Origin: Euglena gracilis
Taxonomy: Eukaryota; Euglenida; Euglenophyceae; Euglenales
Direction of reading: 5' to 3'
DNA: 64,000 nt
Assembly: GCA_039621445.1 (NCBI GenBank)
Contig: CP154956.1
Location: forward strand, 82,518,474-82,582,473
Both the position numbers and the translations under genes were made by a program. Shown here piece after piece: positions 1 to 11,432 of this stretch (position 1 is the first letter of the stretch; each line of letters opens with the position of its first letter). A model generated the notes under the pieces. That model searched no databases. It was not told the origin of the DNA and worked only from the letters and a program-made list of their open reading frames with translations.

Positions 1-1262
1 GACAGGGTCAAATTGATTTTTTTCTCCTGTCAAAGCAGCCCTGACCTCAGAGAAGAATTCCCCCAGATACCCGGCATCAATGATGCCAGGCTGCACATGA
101 TGGCGGATACCTGGCACTGCTTGCAGGTCCCCTCTTCAACGATGTCCAATGCAGACCAAAATATTGTTGTCAAAAAAAAGCAGAAACACAAAATGAGTAC
201 AAAGCCAAACGCGAGTACAATATTTAACGTATTTACAAATTGGGCCTTTTTTTTCTCGGAGGTCAAATTGTGAAAGGGAATGGCTTTTTTTCATAACCAA
301 TAAACAAGAATGTTGTTGTCAAAGGAAAACTTGACTTTGAGAGCCAGACCTGGCCAGTGGGGGGAAGACTTTGCCTGTCATAGTTGGTTGAGGTAAAATA
401 TAAACATCGTCCTTCATTGCATCCATTCAGGCAATCGAGTCTTCAGGCCAGCATAATTCTGACAGACTTGCAATGTGAATGCAAACCAAAAAGATGGAAT
501 AATAATAATAAAAAGTTGATGTATCTCCACAAGCTGATAATGAGAGTGAAATGGAATTGAGTGTGGAATTGAGATGTGAGTGGATGTGAGCTGGAAAAAG
601 AATCACTCTGGTCCCATAATGCAACTTATGGTGAGATGTGAAGGCTAATGGAGCATGGGGTTGGAAAAAACATGGCCTAAAAGACAAAAAAAAGAGACGG
701 CGACTTCCTTTCTTCTTTTTTTTTTAAAAAAAACACATGCTTCCAACAGAATAATCCTGTGCTTAAATATGAAATATCTCATTGTGTATGCACCCTTGGG
801 TGCTTCTTTTGATAACGCGCAATTAAAATATCCATTGGGGCGACGGCAGTTGGGGTTTTTTGGGGACCCCCCCCCCTGTACAGTTGGAATTTTCGGGACC
901 CCCCCCCAGTGCCGACCCAGCACAGCAAAAAGTGCCAAAAAATGCAAAAAAAAATCTAACCTCGGGACCCCCCTCCCCCATGCCAACGCTCCATTGGCTT
1001 GGAATTTGGACTGCCTTTTTGGAATACCTTTTTGGTAATAATTGTAGCCCCCCTCTGTATGACACCCCCCCAAGGGTCGGGAGGGGGGGCGACGACATTA
1101 AGGGGGGGGGTGCCCATCCTATGGTGAGTAACCCCCTAATTGTCGCCACGGTAAAAAAAACACGTAATTGGGGGCTTTCTAATCACTTATTCTTTTGGGA
1201 CATGTTTTAATCTCAAGCAACAAAAAAATTCAGAAATATGGTGAACCCGCCCCCCCCCAAAT
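1..1262. other. repeat-poor AT-rich leader followed by G/C-run tract; no gene seen
   Basis: No reading frame here looks like protein on either strand. Bases 1-830 are AT-rich, unique-looking sequence. From about 838 to 1110 there are runs of 7-9 C or G separated by short AT-rich spacers, the style of the short inverted elements found throughout the window, but I could not pair the two ends of an element with confidence. Confidence 0.5.
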
Positions 1263-1473
1263 ACCCTCACCCCCCTCAAAGTGGCCACCCTCCAAGCACC
1301 ACGGGACCCCAAAACGGCCACTCTGGGGGGAGGGGACACTTTGGGGGGGGGGGCAATTTTTGGGCTTCGGCGCCTTCAGTGTCAAAAGAAAGTGGCCACT
1401 TTCAGGGGGGAACCAGATTTGCCAAAAAAAATGGCCACTCTGAGGGGGGGGACGCTTTGAGGGGGGTGAGGGT
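1263..1473. mobile_element. short terminal-inverted-repeat element, TACCCTCACC family, copy 1
   Basis: The left end reads ACCCTCACCCCCCTCAAAG and the right end is its near inverse, CTTTGAGGGGGGTGAGGGT. Inside are inverted GTGGCC/GGCCAC blocks next to C or G runs. About 211 bp with no coding capacity, so it looks like a MITE (non-autonomous DNA element). Closely related copies lie at 2416-2608 and 26195-26424. Confidence 0.7.
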
Positions 1474-2415
1474 CTTGCTCCTCCTGGCAGTGGCCAAATA
1501 ACTTGGCAGGCGGAGGGGCAAAAAAGATGGTTCCAGTAACTTGGCACCCCAATTTTAATGCAACAAAACCTTATGACGCTGAAAAAAAAGGGCCTAAATA
1601 ACCTGGCAGGGGGGAAGGCCAAAAAGATGGTTCCAACAACTTGGCACCCTGCCAGGTTATTTGGGGAGGGGGGTTATCATAACCAATCACCATTCATTTT
1701 TGTATTTTTGTGTATTTTTGTTACCATGTTTGGCTGCTTGAAAAGCAATGATATCTTTTTGATTTTTACAAATGGCACATGGCTCCCTCTTTGGGAAATA
1801 TTAATCAGGTTGAGGGGGCTTTTGGTTGGCTTTGCATTTACCGTATTTCCTTATACACCTCATTTACAACAAGGTTTGATTGGCCAATTTACCAAAAAAC
1901 AAAAATTGGTCGCTAATTCACCTTACGGTGTTCACGTGTTTGTCTCAAATGGTTGTCGGTGCTAGCGATTGGTGTCTTGTGTTCGTCACGCATGCGCCAC
2001 GCTGATTGAAATTGAGGTATATGTGTCTTCTTCTCTGATCAGGGTTTTCATGTTTCTGTCGAGTCGAGATACTGACTCAAGGGGCATTTTGGGCACCATG
2101 ACGCACTCTTGGTGTTGCTCATCGGTGTAGCTGCATCTCGTTTGTGAGGTTTGTGGTTCGCTCTAAAGGAGTCAGATTGGCATTGTGGGACAAGGTTTTC
2201 GGATTGGCGTTGTGGAACTTTCAGGTGGAATGTGTAACATTTTGAACAATTTCACTACTTTGGTTGTCAGAGATGCTTTTGGTTCAATTCCTCACATGAC
2301 GGAACTCATTCTTAGGGGGTGGTTCGGGATGCGGGGGGGGGGGGTTGTGAGGGGGAAATTTTCGCGAAAGGAATCACAACTTTTTTCAGGCCCACAAATG
2401 GTCATTTTTGGGGGT
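1474..2415. other. intergenic, no gene seen
   Basis: AT-rich, mostly unique sequence with no recognisable coding region. The phrase 'aagatggttccarnaacttggcaccc' occurs twice (about 1524 and 1626), suggesting a small local duplication. Confidence 0.4.
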
Positions 2416-2608
2416 ACCCTCACCCTCCTCAAAGTGGCCATCCTCCAAGCACCACGGGACCCCAAAACGGCCACGTTGGGGGAGGGGACAGTTTTGGGGT
2501 GCCTTCGGTGTCAAAAGAAAGTGGCCACTTTGAGGGGGGGGAACCAGATTTGCCAAAAAAAATTGGCCACTCTGAGGGGGGGGGACACTTTGAGGGGGGG
2601 GTGAGGGT
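2416..2608. mobile_element. short terminal-inverted-repeat element, TACCCTCACC family, copy 2
   Basis: Same ends and internal plan as 1263-1473: left ACCCTCACCCTCCTCAAAG, right CTTTGAGGGGGGGGTGAGGGT, with an internal stretch (CCAAGCACCACGGGACCCC) that is identical in both copies. About 193 bp, noncoding. Confidence 0.7.
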
Positions 2609-2939
2609 ATCTTTGGCCGGGGGGGGGGAGTCGGACAACGGTCGCCCTCGGTCATGGACCGAGGGCGATCGTGGGGGGGGGGGGAGCGAGGGCGACCGAG
2701 TCTCGTTCGTGGGGGCGACCTTTGCAAGGTTGGCCGCCCTCGGCCAACCCCTACACCAGGACTGGACCCCCCTGTTTTGAGGTTTGCCGCCCTTGTTCTT
2801 GCCCTCGCCCTTCTTGTTCCATTGTGTCCCTTTTTTATTACCATGACCCCCCAAATGACCCCCCTCTTGACCCGGCCAGACCCCCTTAGGGGGGGGTCAC
2901 TTAGGGGGGGGCATAGGTGTAGAAGTGGGGGGTCGGGGG

Positions 2940-3535
2940 GGGGGGGGGGGGGGGGGCGGCCGCGGGGGGTTGCTATATCCTGGGGGGGGGTAGTGGGCTT
3001 CGACCATGGTCGGCCCACGGTCGCTCTCGGTCGCTCTCGGTCGCTCTCGGTCGGGGGGGGGGGGTAGTGGGGGTGGACCGAGGTTTGGCTGAACTCGGTC
3101 GTGGGGGTCGACCGAGGGCGACCGTGGTCGACCCCCACTCCATAACCGCAACCCCCCCCTTCCAAGGGGGCGACCATGGTCGACCCCCCCACCCCAAAAC
3201 CGCGACCCCCCCTTCCAAGGGGCGACCATGGTCGACCCCCCCACCCCATCACCTCGCCCCCCCCTTCCGAGGGGCGACCATGGTCGACCCCCCCACCCCA
3301 CAACCGCGACCCCCCCTTCCAAGGGGCGACCATGGTCGACCCCCCCACCCCATAACCGCGACCCCCCCTTCCAAGGGGCGACCATGGTCGACCCCCCCAC
3401 TCCATAACCGCGACCCCCCCTTCCGAGGGGGCGACCATGGTCGACCCCCCCGCCCCATAACCGCGTCCCCCCCTTCCGAGGGGGCGACCATGGTCGACCC
3501 CCCCACCCCATAACCGCGACCCCCCCTTCCAAGGG
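2940..3535. repeat. left arm of the palindrome: GGTCGACC repeats with period about 52 bp
   Basis: From about 3170 the motif CGACCATGGTCGACCCCCC recurs every 52 bp or so (CCATGG at 3174, 3226, 3278, 3330 and onward), each followed by a C run, ATAACCGCGA and CCCTTCCAAGG. The long open frames through it on both strands come from low complexity, not coding. Confidence 0.85.
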
Positions 3536-6500
3536 GCGATTTTGTTATTTTGAGGACCTCGAATGGTTGAGCAACAAAAAGGGATTTGCCCCCCAAAACG
3601 GTTTGGTAACACAAGGGATTTTGTTATTTTGGGGCCCTCGAACAGTTGAGCAACAAAAAGGGATTTGCCCCCCAAAACGGTTTGGTAACACAAGGGATTT
3701 TGTCATTCTGGGGCCCTCGAACAGTTGAGCAACAAAAAGGGATTTGCCCCCCAAAACGGTTTGGTAACACAAGGGATTTTGTTATTCTGGGGCCCTCGAA
3801 CAGTTGAGCAACAAAAAGGGATTTGCCCCCCAAAACGGTTTGGTAACACAAGGGATTTTGTTATTCTGGGGCCCCCGAATGGTTGAGCAACAAAAAGGGA
3901 TTTGCCCCCCAAAACGGTTTGGTGACACAAGGGATTTTGTTTATTTTGGGGCCCCCGAATGGTTGAGCACCAAAAACTGATTTGCCCCCCAAAACGGTTT
4001 GGTAACACAAGGGATTTTGTTATTTTGGGGCCCCCGAATGGTTGAGCAACAAAAAGGGATTTGCCCCCCAAAACGGTTTGGTGACACAAGGGATTTTGTT
4101 TATTTTGGGGCCCCCGAATGGTTGAGCACCAAAAACTGATTTGCCCCCCAAAACGGTTTGGTAACACAAGGGATTTTGTTATTTTGGGGCCCCCGAATGG
4201 TTGAGCAACAAAAAGGGATTTGCCCCCCAAAACGGTTTGGTAGCACAAGGGATTTTGTTATTTTGGGGCCCCCGAATGGTTGAGCAACAAAAAGGGATTT
4301 GCCCCCCAAAACGGTTTGGTAGCACAAGGGATTTTGTTATTTTGGGGCCCTCGAACAGTTGAGCAACAAAAAGGGATTTTGCCCCCCCAAAACGGTTTGG
4401 TAACACAAGGGATTTTGTCATTTTGGGGCCCTCGAATGGTTTGGTAACACAAGGGATTTGTCATTTTGGGGCCCTCGAATGGTTGAGCAACAAAAAGGGA
4501 TTTGCCCCCCAAAACGGTTTGGTAACACAAGGGATTTTGTTATTTTGGGGCCCTCGAACAGTTGAGCAACAAAAAGGGATTTGCCCCCCAAAACGGTTTG
4601 GTAACACAAGGGATTTTGTTATTTTGGGGCCCTCGAACAGTTGAGCAACAAAAAGGGATTTGCCCCCCAAAACGGTTTGGTAACACAAGGGATTTTGTTA
4701 TTTTGGGGTTAACGGTTTGGTAACACAAGGGATTTTGTTATTCTGGGGCCCTCGAACAGTCGAGCAACAAAAAGGGATTTGCCCCCCAAAACGGTTTGGT
4801 AACACAAGGGATTTTGTTATTTTGGGGCCCCCGAATGGTTGAGCAACAAAAAGGGATTTGCCCCCCAAAACGTTTTGGTAGCACAAGGGATTTTGTTATT
4901 TTGGGGCCCTCGAACAGTTGAGCAACAAAAAGGGATTTGCCCCCCAAAACGGTTTGGTAACACAAGGGATTTTGTTATTTTGGGGCCCTCGAACAGTTGA
5001 GCAACAAAAAGGGATTTGCCCCCCAAAACGGTTTGGTAACACAAGGGATTTTGTTATTTTGGGGCCCTCGAATGGTTTGGTAACACAAGGGATTTTTTCA
5101 TTTTGGGGCCCTCGAATGGTTGAGCAACAAAAAGGGATTTGCCCCCCAAAACGGTTTGGTAGCACAAGGGATTTTGTTATTTTGGGGCCCTCGAACAGTT
5201 GAGCAACAAAAGGGATTTGCCCCCCAAAACGGTTTGGTAACACAAGGGATTTTGTTATTTTGGGGCCCTCGAACAGTTGAGCAACAAAAAGGGATTTGCC
5301 CCCCAAAACGGTTTGGTAGCACAAGGGATTTTGTTATTTTGGGGCCCTCGAACAGTTGAGCAACAAAAAGGGATTTGCCCCCCAAAACGGTTTGGTGACA
5401 CAAGGGATTTTGTTATTTTGGGGCCCTCGAACAATTGAGCAACAAAAAGGGATTTGCCCCCCAAAACGGTTTGGTAACACAAGGGATTTTGCTATTTTGG
5501 GGCCCTCGAATGGTTTGGTAACACAAGGGATTTTGTCATTTTGGGGCCCTCGAATGGTTGAGCAACAAAAAGGGATTTGCCCCCCAAAATGGTTTGGTAA
5601 CACAAGGGATTTTGTTATTTTGGGGCCCTCGAATGGTTGAGCAACAAAAAGGGATTTGCCCCCCAAAACGGTTTGGTAACACAAGGGATTTTGTTATTCT
5701 GGGGCCCTCGAACAGTTGAGCAACAAAAAGGGATTTCCCCCCCAAAACGGTTTGGTAACACAAGGGATTTTGTTATTTTGGGGCCCCCGAATGGTTGAGC
5801 AACAAAAAGGGATTTGCCCCCCAAAACGTTTTGGTAGCACAAGGGATTTTGTTATTTTGGGGCCCTCGAACAGTTGAGCAACAAAAAGGGATTTGCCCCC
5901 CAAAACGGTTTGGTAACACAAGGGATTTTGTTATTTTGGGGCCCTCGAACAGTTGAGCAACAAAAAGGGATTTGCCCCCCAAAACGGTTTGGTAACACAA
6001 GGGATTTTGTTATTTTGGGGTTAACGGTTTGGTAACACAAGGGATTTTGTTATTCTGGGGCCCTCGAACAGTCGAGCAACAAAAAGGGATTTGCCCCCCA
6101 AAACGGTTTGGTAACACAAGGGATTTTGTTATTTTGGGGCCCCCGAATGGTTGAGCAACAAAAAGGGATTTGCCCCCCAAAACGTTTTGGTAGCACAAGG
6201 GATTTTGTTATTTTGGGGCCCTCGAACAGTTGAGCAACAAAAAGGGATTTGCCCCCCAAAACGGTTTGGTAACACAAGGGATTTTGTTATTTTGGGGCCC
6301 TCGAACAGTTGAGCAACAAAAAGGGATTTGCCCCCCAAAACGGTTTGGTAACACAAGGGATTTTGTTATTTTGGGGCCCTCGAATGGTTTGGTAACACAA
6401 GGGATTTTTTCATTTTGGGGCCCTCGAATGGTTGAGCAACAAAAAGGGATTTGCCCCCCAAAACGGTTTGGTAGCACAAGGGATTTTGTTATTTTGGGGC

Positions 6501-7289
6501 CCTCGAACAGTTGAGCAACAAAAAGGGATTTGCCCCCCAAAACGGTTTGGTAACACAAGGGATTTTGTTATTTTGGGGCCCTCGAACAGTTGAGCAACAA
6601 AAAGGGATTTGCCCCCCAAAACGGTTTGGTAGCACAAGGGATTTTGTTATTTTGGGGCCCTCGAACAGTTGAGCAACAAAAAGGGATTTGCCCCCCAAAA
6701 CGGTTTGGTGACACAAGGGATTTTGTTATTTTGGGGCCCTCGAACAATTGAGCAACAAAAAGGGATTTGCCCCCCAAAACGGTTTGGTAACACAAGGGAT
6801 TTTGCTATTTTGGGGCCCTCGAATGGTTTGGTAACACAAGGGATTTTGTCATTTTGGGGCCCTCGAATGGTTGAGCAACAAAAAGGGATTTGCCCCCCAA
6901 AATGGTTTGGTAACACAAGGGATTTTGTTATTTTGGGGCCCTCGAATGGTTGAGCAACAAAAAGGGATTTGCCCCCCAAAACGGTTTGGTAACACAAGGG
7001 ATTTTGTTATTCTGGGGCCCTCGAACAGTTGAGCAACAAAAAGGGATTTCCCCCCCAAAACGGTTTGGTAACACAAGGGATTTTGTTATTTTGGGGCCCC
7101 CGAATGGTTGAGCAACAAAAAGGGATTTGCCCCCCAAAACGGTTTGGTAGCACAAGGGATTTTGTTATTTTGGGGCCCTCGAACAGTTGAGCAACAAAAA
7201 GGGATTTGCCCCCCAAAACGGTTTGGTAACACAAGGGATTTTGTTATTTTGGGGCCCTCGAATGGTTGAGCAACAAAAAGGGATTCAAC
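3536..7289. repeat. 79-bp tandem satellite array, about 47 units
   Basis: The unit consists of AAGGGATTTTGTTATTTTGG, GGCCCTCGAACAGTTGAGCA, ACAAAAAGGGATTTGCCCCC and CAAAACGGTTTGGTAACAC in order, 79 bp in total. Most units differ by a few substitutions (AACAGTTG/AATGGTTG, TTATTTTG/TTATTCTG, GTAACAC/GTGACAC/GTAGCAC). Some units are shortened (about 4438-4460 and 4706-4728). Because 79 is not a multiple of three, the open frames rotate from unit to unit, so the many ORFs here are not genes. Confidence 0.97.
4690..7234. repeat. higher-order duplication inside the satellite, period about 1312 bp
   Basis: Unit variants recur in the same order 1312-1313 bp apart. The truncated junction GGGGTTAACGGTTTGG is at about 4706 and again at about 6018. 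The CAGTCGAGC variant is at 4758 and 6070. The CCCAAAATGG variant is at 5584 and 6897. This shows a recent block duplication of roughly 16-17 units rather than unit-by-unit spread. Confidence 0.85.
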
Positions 7290-7865
7290 TATGGTTGCTC
7301 CCTCGGAAGGGGGGGTCGCGGTTATGGGGTGGGGGGGTCGACCATGGTCGCCCCTTGGAAGGTGGGGTCGCGGTTATGGGGTGGGGGGGTCGACCATGGT
7401 CGCCCCTTGGAAGGGGGGGGCGCGGTTATGGGGTGGGGGGGTCGACCATGGTCGCCCCCTCGGAAGGGGTCGCGGTTATGGAGTGGGGGGGTCGACCATG
7501 GTCGCCCCTTGGAAGGGGGGGTCGCGGTTATGGGGTGGGGGGGTCGACCATGGTCGCACCTTGGAAGGGGTGGTGGCGGTTATGGAGTGGGGGTCGACCA
7601 TGGTCGCCCCTTGGAAGGGGGGGGTCGCGGTTATGGAGTGGGGGGGTCGACCATGGTCGGACCTTGGAAGGGGGGGTCGCGGTTATGGATGGGGGGTGGT
7701 CGACCATGGTCGCCTCGGTCGACCCCTCCCCCCTTCCTCCCCCGCTACCGAGAGCGCCCGAGAGCGACCGAGAGCGACCGTGGGCCGACCATGGTCGACC
7801 CCCACTACCCCCCCCCCCCAGGCCAGAACCAGGAGCTGGCGGCCGCCCCCCCCCCGAGATTTTGG
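7290..7865. repeat. right arm of the palindrome, inverse of 2940-3535
   Basis: Repeats of GGTCGACCATGGTCGCCCC, then TTGGAAGG, a G run and TCGCGGTTATGG, are the reverse complement of the left arm. The GAGAGCGACC block and the GGCGGCCGC near 7838 close the palindrome. Confidence 0.85.
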
Positions 7866-7984
7866 AAAGAAATTTTTTTTTGCAAAGTGTGTATTTTACT
7901 CACCACATTCTCTGTGCCTTTTAAATTTCTCACAAAAGGTCGCAACTTTTCATTGAGCCTTTTGGCTGTTTTTGCTGTTGAATG

Positions 7985-8095
7985 TCGCTACCGTCTCGCC
8001 GCCCTGGGCGCCGCGGGCGGCAAAACAAGTCCAAAACTCATGGGTCGCCGCCCTGGGCGCCGCGGGCGGCAAAACAAGTCCAAAACTCATGGGTC
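7985..8095. repeat. 48-bp direct tandem duplication
   Basis: The stretch beginning GCCGCCCTGGGCGCCGCGGG and ending AAACTCATGGGTC occurs twice in tandem (about 7999 and 8047). The first part is itself a GCCGCC..GGCGGC hairpin. A related CCGTCTCGCCGCCCT appears at about 8838. Confidence 0.8.
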
Positions 8096-8371
8096 GGAGG
8101 GGGCAAAAATCTTTTTCCACGGGGAGGAAACAAACGGCATGTGTTTTGACATGGCTTCTAAAATTCATCTTTTTTTCATAAACACACCATTTCTGTTGAC
8201 AAATTTGGCTCTTTTTCGGGCGGCAATACATTTCTTTTCTGTTCCATGCAAAATGGCTCAAAGAGGACGGGTTTTTCTCATTGCCGTCTTTTTTCATATT
8301 CTGCACTCTTTTTTGAAATCCCAAAAACACAAAAGGCATCAATGTTAAAAATTGCCACATTTTCCCCACAT

Positions 8372-9202
8372 TCAATGGAGGCTGGGCACGGCGGGGGGGG
8401 GGGGGGGGGGTGTGGGGGGGGGGGGGGCGAGTGGTAGGGTGGTGACTGAAATTTCTGGCCCGCTGAAATTTCACGAAATTTCACAATTTTTTGCTTTTCT
8501 TTCCGACCACTTTTCACGAATGTCACCACCATAGCGAGCAGGCGGCCGCGGGGGGAGGGGGGGTCGATTGGGCCATCAAAAAATGTTCTTTGGGCCGCGC
8601 GCAGAGCGTGCAACCCTTATTTGCCATTTTATGTCAAAAGGGGTCATTTCGTCCATTTTTAGGCCTCAAAAGGTCGCGGGTTTTCCTCGAATTTTTTTTG
8701 TTGGGTGGCACAGTGGGGGGGGTCGAAGGCGGGGGCGAGCGGCCGCGCAGGGGCTGTGCGGGGGGGGGGGGGGGTCCCATGACCCCCCTGGGCGGTGCGC
8801 CTAGCCCCCAATGCCATCTTTTATGGAAAAAAAGCTACCGTCTCGCCGCCCTTTGGGCGGCAGGGAAAAATGGCCATAATGAGCCTTGTCAAGAATCTCG
8901 CCCCCCCGAGAAAAAAATACTTCCACATCCCGGGGGGGGGGGGCTGAAAAAAACCTTGATATCACCTGCAGCCGCTCGCCCCCCCCTCCTCCCCCCTCCC
9001 CCCCCCACTTTGCCTAGCATAGCCAAGAAAAAGGTGTTTTTTTTTAGCAAAAATGTCCCAAAAATGGCCAAAAATGACCACTTTTGGATCCGAAAATGGG
9101 CCGCGCGCCGCCCTCGGACCCCCCTCCCCCCCCCCCCCCCCCCCCCCCCCCCCCGCCCCCCCCCCCCTCAGCCCCCCCCCCCACTGTGCCTAGCCTCCAT
9201 GG
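8372..9202. mobile_element. inverted-end element with very long G and C runs
   Basis: The left end reads ATGGAGGCTGGGCACGGCGG and runs into a G tract; the right end is a C tract leading into ACTGTGCCTAGCCTCCAT, its near inverse. The C tract around 9121-9180 is almost uninterrupted. A nested pair with the same CACAGTGGGG / CCCCACTTTG logic lies at about 8708 and 9002. No coding sequence. It resembles the other short inverted elements but is longer. Confidence 0.6.
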
Positions 9203-9416
9203 TACCCAATAACTCCGCCCGAAGTATGGACATTTTGAGCCTGTTTCGCTCCAATCTGTTCTGTCTCGGCCTGTTTTCGATTTGGCGGTTTTGGACCATT
9301 TCGGGGTAAAAAAAAATAGCAAATTTCAAAATATCAAAGGAAAATACACACAAATTGTGATGTCAAAGAAAACGTGTTGGGCCACAGACCCCCCCCCCCC
9401 TGCGTCCCCCCCATAC

Positions 9417-9764
9417 AATTGCTTACCGACCCCCGGGGGGGGGGGGAGGGGGGTCACTCCACTTTTTTAAAAACCAGTCAGTCACTCATTTTCAAAAAAC
9501 CAGCCAGTCACTACCCCCCCCCCCGGGGGGGGTCGGCCACTCAGAAAAACGGCCACTTTCCAGTCACTTTAGGCCATTTTAGGCCAAAAAAATTTTTTCC
9601 GGCGCCTTCGGCGCCGGGGTCACTCAAGCCACTTTTGCCCACTCCTGGCCGACCCCCCCCCCCCGGGGGGGGGAGGGGGTCCGGGCCCAAAACCAGTCAG
9701 TCACTCTGAAAAAACCAGTCACCCACCCCCGGGGGGGGGGGGTGGGACAGTGCTTAAGCAATTG
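9417..9764. mobile_element. TGCTTA-ended inverted element, copy 1
   Basis: Starts CAATTGCTTACCGACCCCC and ends GTGCTTAAGCAATTG. It contains AACCAGTCAGTCACTC in both orientations and a central GGCGCCTTCGGCGCC hairpin. About 350 bp, noncoding. Four more copies lie at 42340, 47891, 53125 and 55294 in this window. Confidence 0.75.
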
Positions 9765-9949
9765 TCTGGTCCCCCCTGCATCCCCCCCCCAAACCACCCG
9801 CCTAGTAAATTCCTTTGATTGGCCACCATTTTGGAGATATTCCAAAAAAATGTGCAAAATGTTTTTGATGTTTCAGGCATGTAAATACAAATAAACCTGA
9901 AAGAAGGAATACTAATATTAACACAACACCCCAGAATAATAACAAATAA

Positions 9950-10080
9950 CTTGGTAAGATAAAGGATTTTGCTATTTTGGGGCTCAAACAGTTTGTTACT
10001 GAACTCGAACAGTTCAGTAACAAAAGGGATTTACCCCCAAAAACGGGTTATTATTTGTTATTATTTGTTATTCTGGATTA
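9950..10080. repeat. dispersed diverged monomer of the 79-bp satellite
   Basis: Contains AAAGGATTTTGCTATTTTGG, AACTCGAACAGTTCAGTAAC and AAAAGGGATTTACCCCCAAA in the same order as the array unit, then an ATTATTTGTT run. It shows the satellite sequence exists outside the palindrome. Confidence 0.65.
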
Positions 10081-10084
10081 CACC

Positions 10085-11432
10085 TAGCGTCCGAAATGTT
10101 TGCCCACGGCCAACAAAAATATTTGCCCAAACCCTCAAAATTTTCTCCCACCGCCCACAAAAAAATTTGCCCAGAGTTGTCAAAAATTTTTGCACTCCGC
10201 TGCCAAAAATATTTGCACTTGCTAAAAAAATGTTTGCCCTCCGTCATTTTATTTTGCACAATGAAAAAAAGTGTTGCACTGGACAACGGAAAAAGATCCA
10301 CGCCTTTGAATGTCTCAAGACGTAGAAAACATACCAAAAAACATAAACAACCCAAACTCACCAAAAATATTTGAAATTTTTGGGGGTTTGATGCAAGCTG
10401 CCCACATACGCGGTGTTTTTCTTTGCCAAAAATCATCACAATGCATCACGTCGCTATGTCTCTCCTTTCTAACATTGAGCGTAATTCGTTTCACGCCGTT
10501 TTGAGCTGTTTTCCAAATACTCACTGCAAATGGGCCATAAAACTCCAACGCCAACATGCAGTATTGAGAAAAATCAAAGACAGGAGTTCTTGGATCTTTT
10601 CAAATACCAATTGCTGGTTTTGGAGTTGTGAAAAATCTCGACCATTGCAAATGCACTGCTCAAAGAAGCGCATTGAACCCATTTGCCAAAAGTTGGAATG
10701 AAATGGTTTCTTCTGAGGTCAATCGGCTTTATGCAGCAATGACATTTCCGCTTCAAACCATTCATTTCTGCTTTCTGACCCATTTTGGTCGATTTTGGGG
10801 GGTTCCAACAAAATCATTATTCAAGACGCAGCACTTTGGATGGTCTCCGTCTCAAGACACAGACCTCATGCCTGAAGTCCGGCGTCTTAGATGCAAAGCC
10901 TGTCCTGAGTCCCTGCACCTAAGACGCGGACTTAAGGGCAGAAGTGCAAAACAACCGATCCGTGTGCAAAAATTTTCGGAACGTAGGCAAATATTTTTGA
11001 GATAAAGTGCCAAACATTTTTGAGATAACGTGCGAACAAATTTTTAACAGGTGCAAACATTTTTGAGATACAGGCAGTGGCTGAAAACTTCCCCCCCCCG
11101 AAAATTCCCCCCCCCCCTCAACTCAGCCAGATTTTGGCGGTTCTACCTTATGCTTCCAGGGGTCCGAAAATTTCCCCCCCCCCTGAAAAAGCCCGGTCCC
11201 CCCCTCCAAAAAAGTCAACAAAGGCGCAAGGCAAGGGCTTTTTGGAAGGAATTCTTCTTTTTTTTTCATGCCGTGGTAGCGATTTTTTGTCCTTGTGAAC
11301 CATTATGAAACAAATATTGTAGTCCAATGCAAAATGGTCTTCAACAAACAGCCATATTTGAGTTTTGTGCACCAACAGGTGCTATGTCCATCTTAGGTTC
11401 AGATTCCATGGTTCTCTGTGACACGGCCAGGG
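10085..11432. other. AT-rich region, no gene supported
   Basis: The flanks (10095-10250 and 10960-11075) carry many ATATTTGC / GCAAATATTT-type words in opposite orientation, as if they were diverged inverted ends. The centre (10380-10950) is unique sequence. Frames of 70-125 codons exist on both strands but none resembles a known family. C-run tracts sit at 11090-11210. Confidence 0.35.

Larger units (their letters stand above)
2940..7865. repeat. large palindrome with a satellite array as its loop
   Basis: Two long inverted arms (2940-3535 and 7290-7865) enclose 3.75 kb of 79-bp tandem repeats. Correspondence is extensive. The left arm has CTCGGTCGCTCTCGGTC near 3022-3056 and ACCATGGTCGACC repeats; the right arm has the inverse, GACCGAGAGCGACCG near 7768-7780 and GGTCGACCATGGT repeats. 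The outer edges also match (GGCGGCCGC at 2956 and 7840). The plan resembles a foldback element or an inverted duplication around a satellite. No transposase is visible inside it. Confidence 0.85.

Noticed and set aside
2319-3693. Very long Gly/Arg/Pro-rich frames, including a 435-codon minus-strand ORF
   Set aside because: They run through C/G homopolymers and GGTCGACC repeats where stop codons are rare; composition is that of the repeat, not of a protein.
3536-7289. Dozens of 62-181-codon ORFs on both strands (for example repeated GGKSLFVAQLFEGP translations)
   Set aside because: They are rotating frames of a 79-bp tandem repeat. The unit length is not a multiple of three and no frame is conserved against substitutions.
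3120-7720. CRISPR-like array
   Set aside because: The repeats are contiguous tandem units without unique spacers, in a eukaryotic genome with introns.
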